From: Capsaspora owczarzaki ATCC 30864
Lineage: Eukaryota > Opisthokonta > Filasterea
DNA length: 64,000 bases
NCBI RefSeq assembly: GCF_000151315.2
Contig: NW_011887301.1
Coordinates: 599,760-663,759 of the forward strand
Direction: 5' to 3'
A program made the position numbers and the translations under genes. Positions 1-10,229 of the stretch are shown here, piece by piece (the first letter of the stretch is position 1; each line of letters opens with the position of its first letter). The notes beneath the pieces were generated by a model, which saw only the letters and a list, made by a program, of their open reading frames with translations, did not search any database and had not been told where the DNA came from.

Positions 1-67
1 TCGTCCAAGCTCGACTCATTCAAGTCTTGTTTATTATTTTTTTTTGTGGCATCGAGTGTAGATCGCA

Positions 68-1270
68 ATGGCCGACGGTAACAATGTGCTCATTAGTGTT
101 TCCTGGGGAAAGAAAAACGTAGAAGAAGGCGAACACCGCAGAGCGCCGGGCGACTTGCGATGCTTGCCTGTTTTTGAGCTTTGCCACTCTCTGTTTGTGC
201 AAACGCCACTACAAGCAAGCTCTGCAGATGTCAGGAGGAGGGCAGGGCAGAGGGAAAGAGGGAAAAAAAGAAAAAGAAAAAAAGACAAAAGAACAAAGAA
301 AAAAAAAAGAACGAAGAGATCTCTGGTCGTTCTGCTCCCTGCAGATCGATGGCGACCGTGTGTCAGAGTCAGTGCAAAGGCCAGTGGGGCATGACACCGT
401 GCGGATGCGCGGAAAGCATCGGCCTCGGTCGAATCCACCAGTTGGATGCAGGGTGAGTCGCGAAGGAACTGCAGAAGCACGAGAGAGCGGGGAAAACACC
501 AAACTTTGGAACAGAGAGGGAGCGAAATGGCGGGAAAATGTTTTTTTCGAAAAGTTCGCGCCAAAAAGACGAAAGTTGGCGCCAAAAACACGATTTTTTT
601 GTACTTATGCGATGATGCTTTTTTGATAGGTGTATGAATCGGCGCGCGGGATACAAAAAACTGCTGGCTTTGCAGTACTACTGAATGCCAGACTACAAGT
701 GTCACGGCCCCTCCTAGACATCAATAGCCACACTGATCTAAGTGGAGACTACAATGATATCGGGATCGACGACAGCAGCATCGAAACCAGCAGCATCGAA
801 ACCAGCAGCATCGACAACAGCAGCATCGACAACAGCGCCAGCATCGACAACAGCAGCATCGACAACAGCAGCATCGACAACAGCAGCATCGACAACAGCA
901 GCATCGACAACAGCAGCATCGACAACAGCAGCATCGACAACAGCGCCAGCATCGACAACAGCAGCCGTCCTAGAAAACGTGTAAGTTCCCGCCCGTCAGC
1001 TGTAGTGCACGAGAAAGAACAGTGACTAATGTGTGATTCCTGGTTGAACAGGCACGAGTCAGCACGGAGGAGCGAAGCGAAGTTCCGATCCGCCCACCGA
1101 GTGCTCGAGTCCAACAGCGTGCCCAACCGCGTGCCCAACCGCGTGGCCAAACGCGTGGCCAGCGTGTTGTCAGGCAAGCCGTCCACCCGGGTAAAAGCAT
1201 CAGGAGGTGCAGGCGGGGGCGATCTGAGATTTTTGTATTTTCGTCCAAATGTAGCAACGCAAAAAAATAA
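68..1270 (+). CDS. Uncharacterised protein with SSIDN repeats and basic tail
   Basis: I do not recognise this gene. A consistent four-exon model is 68-118, 345-452, 630-980 and 1052-1270; every junction is GT-AG and phase 0, giving about 242 residues. Exon 3 carries about a dozen copies of a five-residue repeat (SSIDN, with SSIET and SASIDN variants) from a 15-bp minisatellite. Exon 4 is strongly basic and has short repeats of the type QPRAQPRGQTRGQ, then ends at a TAA just before an A/T-rich tract. No signal peptide or membrane segment is seen. Intron 2 holds three E2F-like motifs. Exon sizes and phases at the start loosely resemble those of the gene at 5433, so the two could be distant paralogues. 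The repeat exon and last exon are fairly secure; the first two exons are weaker. Confidence 0.4.
529..586 (+). promoter_or_regulatory. Cluster of E2F-like motifs
   Basis: GGCGGGAAAA (529-538), TTCGCGCCAAAA (555-566) and TTGGCGCCAAAA (575-586) all fit the E2F/DP consensus TTTSSCGC or its complement. They lie within 60 bp in what I model as intron 2 of the SSIDN-repeat gene. They could be a promoter for a transcript that starts at exon 3. Related GCGCGGGAAA motifs occur in the introns of the gene at 5433 (about 5615 and 5798). Function is inferred from motif match only. Confidence 0.35.
768..965 (+). repeat. 15-bp coding minisatellite
   Basis: Tandem copies of ATCGACAACAGCAGC encode Ser-Ile-Asp-Asn-Ser. 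Early copies read ATCGAAACC, and two units carry an extra GCC (Ala). The copies are nearly identical, so the array probably changes length readily. Confidence 0.9.
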
Positions 1271-1866
1271 AATAAAATATTAAAAATATTTTTATTAATA
1301 TTTTAGACAAGAAAAAGTCATTACCAATCAAACGTCGCCAAACCATGTCGGACAAGCATGGGGAATCCGGTCGAAATCCGGTCGAAATCCGGGGCAAAAG
1401 TGAGATTCCGCGGAATTCTAATTTTTCCGGTGCGGATTCCGGTCGGATTCCGGTAAAAAATTTTCCGCTGTGGTGTAAGACCTTGGTAGGGTTAGCCAGG
1501 CAATGTTGTTGTAAAGTGTTTTATTTCACTTTGCAGACTGAACTGCAATTCCAAATGCATGCAAACAAGCAATACAAAGACATCAACGCCGAGTCTTCTT
1601 AGCAAAGAACGACCCAGTCGGGACCGCAGAGCCTGCGGGTCCTGACACTGATTTTCTGATTTGAAAATGACAAATATGTTTGTCTGTCAGTCGTCAAAAT
1701 TTGATCAACCTGATTCGATTTGGATCCTTTCTTGTCTTGTCTTTATTAAATCCCCAAAATCCCCAATTCCTTGTCCTGTCTTGCGCCAACACCTGAGTAC
1801 CCTTCCCTGTCCAGTCCGGGATCCTAACACAGACCCTGCGGGTCCTGACAGTATGACACAGGTACT
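1271..1866. other. Spacer between convergent genes
   Basis: No gene is seen. It starts A/T-rich (possible polyadenylation region of the upstream gene). At about 1366-1460 there are short direct repeats built on TCGAAATCCGG and GATTCCGG. Two copies of CGGGTCCTGACA lie at 1636-1647 and 1839-1850; their complement occurs once more at 4724-4735. Confidence 0.6.
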
Positions 1867-4501
1867 CTACATACATCTAACAACGAGCGATTCAAACAGC
1901 ACATCTCGGGCAGACTTGCTGGGTTGAACCTGAACTTGCCAACCCACACGGATCTGCCTGATAATAGGAGTACTCGCTGGCCAGAGCGTCGCGGATACGA
2001 GCGTAGAATCGACAAACGTCGCTTTCGCCGCGTATTCATATTGAACAGTACCTTGCTCATCTCGAACAATCAAGTCAAAGACGTTGTCACCGATGCGGTG
2101 GTAAAGTTTCTTCGTGTCCCGAACCACTTGAATTGCTTTCACACGGGTCGAATTTCCATAGATGCTTTGAGGCACTGTGACCTTGACAGGACGGTCATCG
2201 CACCAGTCTCGTTTGGTATGCTGCACGCCTTGCCAGGATTGCGCTTCGTCCATAATGATGTCGGCAATCTCGGCGGGTAATGCTGGTAGAAGTGAGGACT
2301 GATCCTCTAGCGCCGGTTCGCCGGTCAGCAAGCAAAATACGGTCTGAAGGTCGTCAGCGGTAGCAAAGCGTGGAAGTAAGGAGAATGCAAGAGGATTGAC
2401 CTGGTCGTAAATGCTGCGCAACGAACAAGCACCATAAATGAGCAATCGGAAGGCACACTCCATTGGTTGGAAGCAGCTCGCGTGAGCTTCAATGGCTTCA
2501 TTTGGCAAGGACCACTTACTAAGGTCCCCGTTCATCATGGTCCCTGCGTGTATTGATTGCTTCAGAGCAAGTATTGCTAATGCAATTCCGCTCCAGACTG
2601 TTGAGCAATGCGAGTGAGTGAGCAGGATGTATGGATGACCCTGGCAAAGTTAAAGTGCGAGACACCATACAAAATATCCACCTGCTTCTGGTTCACCTTG
2701 AACGCTTCGGCAAGCGCCTGGGCTCCGGCATCGCCAATCTGATTGTTTCCCAAACTGTGCGTTCCATCCATCAGTTAGCTCTTTGCGCCAAGTGGAACTA
2801 TGAGGGATAGCTGTCTTACAAGAGGCCATACAGCGTCGAGTTCACCTTGAGTGCCTCAGCAATCGCCTGCGCTCCCGCATTACCAATCTCATTTTCACGC
2901 AAACTAGTCCACACAATCAGTGCGCACTCTGTGTGCCCTCTGCTGAATCATCCACTCGCAAGCATCAGTCAAAGTGCGATGCCTTACCAGGGCACAATCA
3001 GCCCTGTGTTGACCTTGAGTGCTTCAGCGATTGCCTGCGCTCCAGCATTGCCGATCTGATTCTGCTTGAGGCTGTCCATTCTCTCCATTAGTGAGCACTC
3101 TGAATTCGTTTGCTGGATCGCACATACACAAGCATCGTTGAAGAGAGATGACTTACAAGAGACAAGTCAGGGTCTTGTTCACTTTGAGTGCCTCAGCAAT
3201 GGCCTGCGCTCCAGCTTCGCCAACCTGATTCTCATTTAGACTGTACATCTCTCCATCAGTGAGCATTTGAATGTCGTTTGCTGCATCAACGTTAGATGAC
3301 TTACCCGAGCGCTTTCAAGGTCGTGTTTACCTTGAGTACCTCAGCAATCGCAGTCGCTCCAGCATCGCCAAGCTTATTATTGTGCAAACTGTTCAGTCAT
3401 CAGTAAGCATTCTGAGCACCTCTGCTGACTCACATCAAAGTGAGATGACTTACCCGAGGTTAGCGAGCGTCGTGTTGACTTTGAGCGCCTCAGCAATCGC
3501 CTGTGCTCCAGCATCGCCAACCTGATTCCCATTCAGACTGTACATCCCCTCCATCAATGAGCACTCTGAATTCACCCTGTTGAGTGAAAGTGACACCCCT
3601 TACTCGATCTTGATCAACGTCTTGTTCACTTTGAGTGCCACAGAAATTGCCTGGGCACCAGCATCGCCAATCTGATTCTGCCATAGGCTGTCCGTCCATC
3701 AGTGAGCACTCTAAATGTCCTCTGTTGACATCACGCACTCACCCGCATCAATCGAAGCAAATGCCTTACTCGAGGTTGGTCACCGTCGTGTTCACTTTGA
3801 GTGTCTCAGCAATCGCTTGTGCCCCAGCATCACCAATCTGATTCGCACTCAGACTGTCCACCAGATAGTTAGCACTGGTACTAGATCACCCACTCAAGTG
3901 CATCAATCGAAGCGAGTTGCCTTACCCGAGGTCGGTCACCGTCCTGTTCACTTTGAGTGTCTCAGCAATCGCCCGCGCTCCAGCATCACCAATTTGATTC
4001 TCAGTCAGACTTGTCCGTCCCATTCACCACTGAGCACTCTAAATGTTCTCTGTTGATATCACCCACTCACATGCACTAGCCATAGGGAGATAGACGACCT
4101 ACCGGGTTCAGTTACCGTCATATTGCGTTTGAGCGTCTCAGCAATCGCCCGCGCTCCAGCATCACCAATTTGATTCCAACCCAGACTGTCCGTCCCCTCC
4201 AATAGTGAGCCACTCTAATGTCCACTGCCGAAGCCACCCACTCACGCACCACACTCGAAGCGAGATGACTTACGAGAGTGCCGTTATATTCGAGTTGCCT
4301 TTGAGTCCCTCAGCAATCGCTTGTGCGCCGGCATCGTCAATATTCTCGCACTGCTGTCTATCCACCATTTCATCAGTACACATGTTGTCACACTTTCTTT
4401 CCAATACTTCCGGCTTTTTCTTACAAGAACCGTTCATTCGCATTCTTGACTTTGTCGTACAACTCGTGCTGTCTCGCGCTCATATTCTGGTACGACAGCA
4501 T
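1867..4501 (-). CDS. RNase-inhibitor-type LRR protein, one repeat per exon
   Basis: Minus strand, start codon at 4501, stop at 1867. Exons: 4425-4501, 4274-4357, 4103-4185, 3926-4009, 3770-3853, 3604-3687, 3454-3537, 3305-3388, 3157-3240, 2988-3071, 2820-2903, 2666-2754, 1867-2597. Eleven 28-residue repeats of the pattern LxxNQIGDAGAQAIAEALKVN are each one 84-nt exon bounded by phase-2 introns. This is the NLRC/RNase-inhibitor LRR class, normally cytoplasmic and protein-binding. The short N-terminus has no NACHT or signal peptide. The last exon adds about 240 residues that I do not recognise, with an F-box-like LPAEIADIIM stretch and a beta-rich end. The exon at 4103-4185 is one base short at its donor site. 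The splice at 2666 (donor GTGTCT) is weak, so the C-terminal exon could be a separate gene starting at 2538. Confidence 0.6.
2666..4357 (-). repeat. Tandem array of LRR exon-plus-intron units
   Basis: Eleven units of about 165 bp, each an 84-nt LRR exon plus a 70-80-nt intron. Introns are also alike, with shared stretches such as TCAATGGTGAGCACTCTGA-like and GAAGCGAGATGACTTAC-like segments (plus-strand reading). Whole exon-intron units were therefore duplicated. Confidence 0.8.
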
Positions 4502-5432
4502 TGCTGACTTTCAATCTGTCGAAACAACGCGCTTGTTGAGTCAGTCTCTTTGGTTGTGCTTTCACAAATCATCTCTCAAACGCAGAGCGCAGACTCCAGG
4601 CGGTACGAACAATGCAGCGACGCAAACAAAAGCAAAAAACAAAACAAAACAAAAGCGGCGCCACAACAACCCAACGAACAAAGACTAACATCAAGAAGAC
4701 TGAAAAACACAACAACACAACAGTGTCAGGACCCGAGTTTGCGTCCGTCCAGCCGGCGAGGTTAGCCGGTGGTAGTTAATGAGGATTTAGCATACTCTGG
4801 TGTATTTGGATGCTTTTGGATAGTTGTCATTGCGCATTTTGTATCAATCAATCGACGTTACCTGGCCAATAGCTCTAAGCCCCAACCCATGGGAATCGGA
4901 GTCTCACAACACATCATATTTGATCATGAGCAGCGAGGTAGAGAGCCGTAGGACGACCAAAAGGCCGTTCCAAAGTTGCCGGTAAACTTTACGAGCGAAT
5001 TTCCAGCTTCTGCTTGCCGCAATCAACCAGCCGATTGGCACATTATATTCTAGAGATTAATTATGTGATTGTCAGACTGAAGGGACGTCAAAAAGTCTTA
5101 TGACGTTTCACATTTAGGCACTGATGCATCAAGTAGCGTCTTGCCCAACCAGACAACAGTTGAGCCGATTCCCTGCTTTTGCTCTTTTTGCCTTTTTTTT
5201 TTTTTGTGACAATGGAAAAAGCAATGCACTCAAACAAAAAAAAAAGAAAAAGAAAAACCAATGTCACTCCAATGGTTTTATTGTATTTTTTAATTTTTTT
5301 AATTTTTATTTTTATTTATTTTATTTTATTTTATTTTCTGTTCTCCACAGTCTTTGTATTTTATTTTACTTACTTTTATTTTATTATTTTATTGCAAAAA
5401 GCATTGAATTTTTTTCTTTCTTTGACTTGCAA
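4502..5432. other. Divergent intergenic region
   Basis: Lies between the start of the minus-strand LRR gene and the start of the plus-strand gene at 5433. No gene is seen. TGTCAGGACCCG at 4724-4735 is the complement of two copies near 1.64 and 1.85 kb and resembles the start of some LTRs. CRE-like GACGTCA (5084-5090) and TGACGT (5101-5106) sit close together. From about 5190 to 5400 the DNA is a T-rich/A-rich low-complexity tract, likely leader or promoter. Confidence 0.5.
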
Positions 5433-8400
5433 ATGTCGTACGAGCACCAACTGATTCCGAATGGACCGACTCAGTTCATTTCGTTTCAAGAACGTAAGAG
5501 GATGCCTACCTACAATCGTTCTCCTCCTGAGTGGACACTGCACTCGAAGCAGACACCAACAGCTCAAAAGAACACGCATGGCGAAGCAGAAAAAAAAAAA
5601 AGAAGAAAAGCAAAAAGCGCGGGAAAACCAACCTTTCAGTTTGCTCTCGGTCCTGCAGATCAGCAGCCGTTCGCCGGAGCGCGCTGCCGCCAAGCATATT
5701 GTAATTGTCATGGCTTTCTTGATGGAATTGCGTCGCGATGGCGTGCGTTCGGGGAACGCGGACCCTGGGGAGGGTGAAAAGGGATTTTGATAGTAAAAGC
5801 GCGGGAAACACACTTTTTCTTGGGATGGTGAATTTCCAGCAAACGAACATTGGTTAATTTTTTGATTTGGTTGTTCGTTTGGATGTGTGGATCAGATCAC
5901 CAAGCAACCTTTGAATTTATTTCAAGACTGTCAGCGAAGAACCATGCACTGAAGGTTGAGAACGATACACTCAAGATAAATAGAGTAGCTGTCTCTAAAT
6001 CCGGACGCATTACAGACCTCGAGAGTTGCATTTTAATCCGGATGAGGCGTTTTTCTCGCAGTCTATTCATCGCTTCGCCTCGGCTCTTTCACCATTGTAC
6101 ATAAATCGAGTTGGTTATCACATGGAGTGTCTTGTTGAGGTGGCTGCGATCGTCGCGGGGTGGTTTGGGCGACTCGCCGAGGCGGCTGGAAAAAACCGAC
6201 GACCGATCGCCATCGCCATCGCCCTCAAGCTGCTAACCCCGGGTCCGCTGACCCTCTCGACTGGTTGTACGACAACACCATTTCAATGGACATGTGAACA
6301 GGTCGCCGCGCGGCTGGGGCAGGCTGGCTTCAAGTGCGGAAAGTCGACTGTCAGTGACTGGGCTCAACTCCACGCGGGCCACCGCGAACTGATTCAGTCT
6401 GGAACGCTGGATGAAGTGATCGAGCTGGCGCGGTCCACCCGCACGAAAGGCCGACCACCCATCTTTACCGATCACGAAGTTGATGCAATTATCAATTTAT
6501 TGGAAGCGTTTGCTCGCGCGTCATGCTGTCTGACGAAAGCGCAGGCCGCCAAGTACTTGAAACCGTGTTCTGAAACAACTTCTTTCGACGGCTCACCAAG
6601 GCGGGCGTTTGTCCAAGACACGCCTAGCCGGTCCTGGTGGGCCACCTTTTTGAAGCGAGCGAAGGGACGCGTCAGGCTTCGAAAGGGCCGTGTGCTGGAA
6701 GTGTGCCGGGCTGCAGCGCTGACACCCGACAATCTCGGGACTCTCCCGAGTCAACTCAAACAGGCCTACGATCAACATCCTCTCCTTACCGTCGAGCCGA
6801 GCCGCGTCAGCAACTTTGACGAGAGCGAGATTTCTTCTCGCGTCAAGGGATCGACTGTATTAGGGGCATCGTGGGGTCGTGTCGCGCTCGTTGGCGGTGG
6901 GCACAACAACAGCCTCGGACGGCACATCACCGGCGTCTTCTTGGTGTGTGCCGATGGAACTGCGCCGCTCCCTCCCATGCTGATTTTTACGAAGGGTACG
7001 AACGTCGCGACGGTTTGCCAACACGTTCCCATTGACGCCTGCTCTACCGCAACGACCGAGAAGGGGTACATGACCTCAGACTTGTTCAAAACTTATCTGC
7101 GCGAGTGGCGAAGCTGCATGCGAGAAAGACACCCGTCAGGCCCGCTGCTTTTGATCATGGATGGCTCATCCACGCACAGCCTCGAGCACGATTTGGTGGC
7201 CGAGTTTTTCTACGATCAAATTCAGATTCTTGTCTTGCCCGCGCACACGAGCACTGAGACTCAGCCACTCGATCGCACTGTGTTTGGCTACTTCAAGCGT
7301 CAGTTACAAGCAGAGTATGCGAGCGCGATTGCAGCTGGCGTCTTTGCCTCGGACGACCAAATGCGAGTGCATTGCGCTCTGAATGCGTGGTACAAGATTT
7401 CGCAAAATACAGCCGTCATCACTGCTGGATTTAAAAAGACTGGAATCTGGCCTTTGGACAAGAATGCATACTGCGAGTGGGTGGTGAGCCCGGACCATGC
7501 GAGCAGAACTGAATCACTCATAGGAAAAGAGGCCTTGGCTGCGCTCGTCCAGCCAGTTTCTGCAACGCCCACAGACACGGCGAGCGTCCCCAATCTCCTG
7601 TCGACTCCAACGCTGCCCGTCGTCGAGAGTGCCGAGATATCCCACCCCACACCGCCTTTGCCCTCGGTGGAGAGCGGGTATGCCAGCGTCCCAGACCCTG
7701 CTCCCTCGCTTTCGCCGGTGCGTTTGATATTCAAGAAGGCTCGCCTAATCCTCGATGATGCCGATGTTGAACTTGCAGCTGGTCCCAGTTCCGAGGCGCT
7801 AGAACGAGATGCACTCAGTCACGTTGGCAAACTTCGCGAGTTGCTGAGCGTCCCCATCACCGTCGATGATATCGTGCAGCGTGCTTCCTATTCCCTCGCA
7901 ATTCAAACCAGCACTACCTACAAGCACAAGCATACGAAAGGCGCGTATCTGGCGATTACCGAGGAGGCAATGCAGCGGGCGAACGCAAAAAAACTGCAAG
8001 AACAAACGAAGATTGCGCAGGAGATGACTCGATTGATGAACCGGTCACGTACCATGGCTGCCGAGGCCGCCGCCGAGCACGCAAAATTTGCTCTGACACG
8101 GAGAATCAGTGCACTGCAGACTGAACTCGCCGCCGCCGCCGAGTTGCAAGACCCTTTGCGCGAAGCAGAGCTCGCCCAAGCTCGCAACGAGCTGGCCGCA
8201 CTTCAAGCTTCAACTCCGAAACGTACTCGAGCCCCTGTTGCTCGTACTCAAACTCCCGCTCGTGCCCGACAGATTGCTTTGCGTCAATCAGAGCAAGTTT
8301 TGTCGCACCTGTTGCTGCAAATCCGACTGAGAGCCTGCCCTCGCCGTCGCTCCCCATCCTGACGACCCAGCAAACGATCGCAATCACACCAGCAAAACGA

Positions 8401-9957
8401 ACATTCTCTGAAAGGTCCGACAGCGACGGTTCATACGACGGAGTGCAGTTTACCGATGAACTAGTGGCCCGCATGCGCCAAAGTCGCCTCCCAACGCGCA
8501 GTTCCGCTACTCAACTAGCCTCTAATGCTGCCCCGACGCCTGAGCACCTTGACAAGCGTCCTCGTGTTGAAGATCCACCATCTCTTGTGATTCGCCTGAG
8601 CAAACAAGCAACAAATGCTCACCGACGGCCGTTCGTCGCACTAAATGTAAACTCTGCCTGATTTTTGTATTGTTTATTGAATAAAATGGTTTGATATGTC
8701 ATATACTCCATCAATCTAGCTCGAAGAGCGATTAGCAGCCGGACGGGAGCTCACGATGGATTGGCTGCAAAAGTGGTGTTCGAGCGTATCCTCCATTCCC
8801 ACGCTCGTGTCGACCGCACCTCCGCGCCCGCTTGGTCACGATAACACCTATCGTGTGTAGACTGCATTTGGCTCGCGGAAGGCGGGCTGGCGATGTCACA
8901 GAGCCCGCAGGGCGCGTTTGCGATCAACCTCGTGGCGGCCCCAAAAACACCTGCATTTTAATCCGGATGCATTGGATTTTGGCTGGATCCGCTTTTTCGT
9001 CATTTTTTCGTTTTTCGCGTGCCTAGCGATGAGTTCGGGCCAAAGCGCCCCGCTACTTCACCCACACATTGGTATTGATGCACTGATTGACACAGGGGGG
9101 CAAGGCGCGAGCGGAAGCTTGCACACAGGCCGTAGGAGGCGCCATCCGGATTTAGAGACCGTCACTCTAACATTCAACTGAGGTCGGACAACGAGAGACT
9201 GAGTCAATCAATAACTTTTTTGTCTCATCATGTTCGAGTACTGCAAGATGAGAACGATCGCAGATATCGAGCGAATGCCGAGCAACAAATTGCGAGTACC
9301 GTACGTAAATGAGATGTTTGCAAACGTGGCTTTGTAGCGTTTCTTTCACTGATAATCTTTGTTCAAAGGAAGTTGCCAAAGGCGCACAAATCACCAAGTT
9401 AATTAGAACGCATTTCCCTCCGTGGCTGCTACATGATCGGTATAAAGATTGGTTCCTACCGAAGCGCGCGGGAAAGCTTTGTGTGACTTCCTCTGGCCTC
9501 GATCAAGTCGAAACAGCGTTCGTTGAGGCAATCAACTGTGTATTGAGGGTGGTATTCCAGCCATCTGTATTGTCGGACCCCGAAATGAAGAAGAAGGCGA
9601 GAGCCGCGCTCCTAGTCAAGGTAACAATTGCTTTGAGATGCCGAATTATCTCTGACCTGCAATGTGAATTTGTAGATGCACGACGCACGTCGTCACTGGC
9701 CACTCCAAGCAGTTGTCGGTGATTCGAGTGATTCCTCAACGGACGCAACTCCGATGGCAGCTACGGTCGGAGTAGAGGCAAGCTCGGCAGAGCTTCCTGT
9801 GAATGCGTCGTCGGCAGCGGACGGATCGCTTCTTGTGTTGGCAGAGGAAGCGTCTCTTCTCGTGTCGGCAGCGGACGATGTCAGTCTGCCGTCCGTAGCG
9901 TTCGCTCTGGCGTGTCAGCGAAGGATCAAGGATGAAGTTATTGATATGGAAAATTAA
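5433..9957 (+). CDS. Coiled-coil, possibly BEN-like protein, interrupted by a transposon
   Basis: Exons: 5433-5493, 5659-5773, 5840-5982 continuing at 9170-9300, 9369-9620 and 9676-9957. The third exon is split by the pogo-like element at 5983-9167. If the element and one TA are left out, the frame runs on without a break across the insertion point. Exon 2 has a small Cys/His cluster (RCRQAYCNCHG). The split exon encodes a Leu/Asn/Glu-rich coiled coil (NHALKVENDTLKI, then DNERLSQSITFLSHHVRVLQ). Exon 4 (THFPPWLLHDRYKDWFLPKR followed by two helices) resembles a BEN DNA-binding domain in pattern and length, but that is a weak, unaligned match. The C-terminus is acidic/Ser-rich. The allele in this window should not make normal protein unless the element is spliced out of the RNA. 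Confidence 0.5.
5983..9167 (+). mobile_element. pogo-like DNA transposon (Tc1/mariner superfamily)
   Basis: A 3185-bp element flanked by TA dinucleotides (5981-5982 and 9168-9169), the target duplication typical of Tc1/mariner/pogo. Its 23-bp terminal inverted repeats match at 20 positions and share GTCTCTAAATCCGGA. Inside each end is an 18-bp copy of TGCATTTTAATCCGGATG (6027-6044 and 8952-8969), in direct orientation, probably extra transposase-binding sites because it repeats the ATCCGGA core. It carries one gene, a DDE transposase, and a poly(A) signal AATAAA at 8680. Intact ends and an open transposase frame suggest recent insertion. Confidence 0.88.
6026..8661 (+). CDS. pogo-like DDE transposase
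   Basis: Catalyses cut-and-paste movement of the surrounding element. The main frame is open from 6026 to 8362; the in-frame Met at 6122 is a likelier start than the one at 6026, which lies in the terminal sequences. An N-terminal helical region includes a DNA-binding-like stretch (FTDHEVDAIINLLEAF). The DDE_1 core shows all three acids in context: NFDES (first Asp), LLLIMDGSSTH (second) and TQPLDRTVFGYFK (third). A coiled coil follows (NELAALQ region). Coding character continues after the stop at 8362 in another frame to 8661. A 74-nt intron at 8297-8370 (GTTTTG...ACCCAG) joins the two frames in phase and fits the size of introns here, giving about 820-850 residues. A frameshift is the alternative. 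Confidence 0.82.
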
Positions 9958-10229
9958 TAAAATAATGAAAGTATTAAAATAACTAAAAACGAAACTTCCA
10001 CTTGTGATCAATGATACGTGATGCATCCGTAGACCTGGCTTTCACGTTGTCAGGCGTTTATAGTTCACCATGGACGAGCGTTGTGTCAATCGTATCACCA
10101 GGATGAAACATCTGTGCAGTTCTGTGCATGGCCAGTCGGTGTAGAGGTGTATTCGACAGTTTTTCCAGCACTAGCATGCAGCGCAAACTATACGAGAGAT
10201 CAACAGAGACGACACCGAATTGAAACCTG
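9958..10229. other. Short convergent spacer
   Basis: 272 bp between the 3' ends of the BEN-like gene and the CUB gene. AATAAA overlaps the stop region at about 9956, a likely polyadenylation signal. Nothing else is recognised. Confidence 0.5.

Noticed and set aside
2577-4357. Regularly spaced short repeats suggesting a CRISPR array
   Set aside because: The repeats are LRR exons with conserved frame and splice sites, in eukaryotic DNA. The same holds for 59.7-63.4 kb.
5179-5454. Phe/Tyr/Leu-rich open frames at 5.1-5.8 kb suggesting membrane proteins
   Set aside because: They are translations of a T-rich low-complexity tract.
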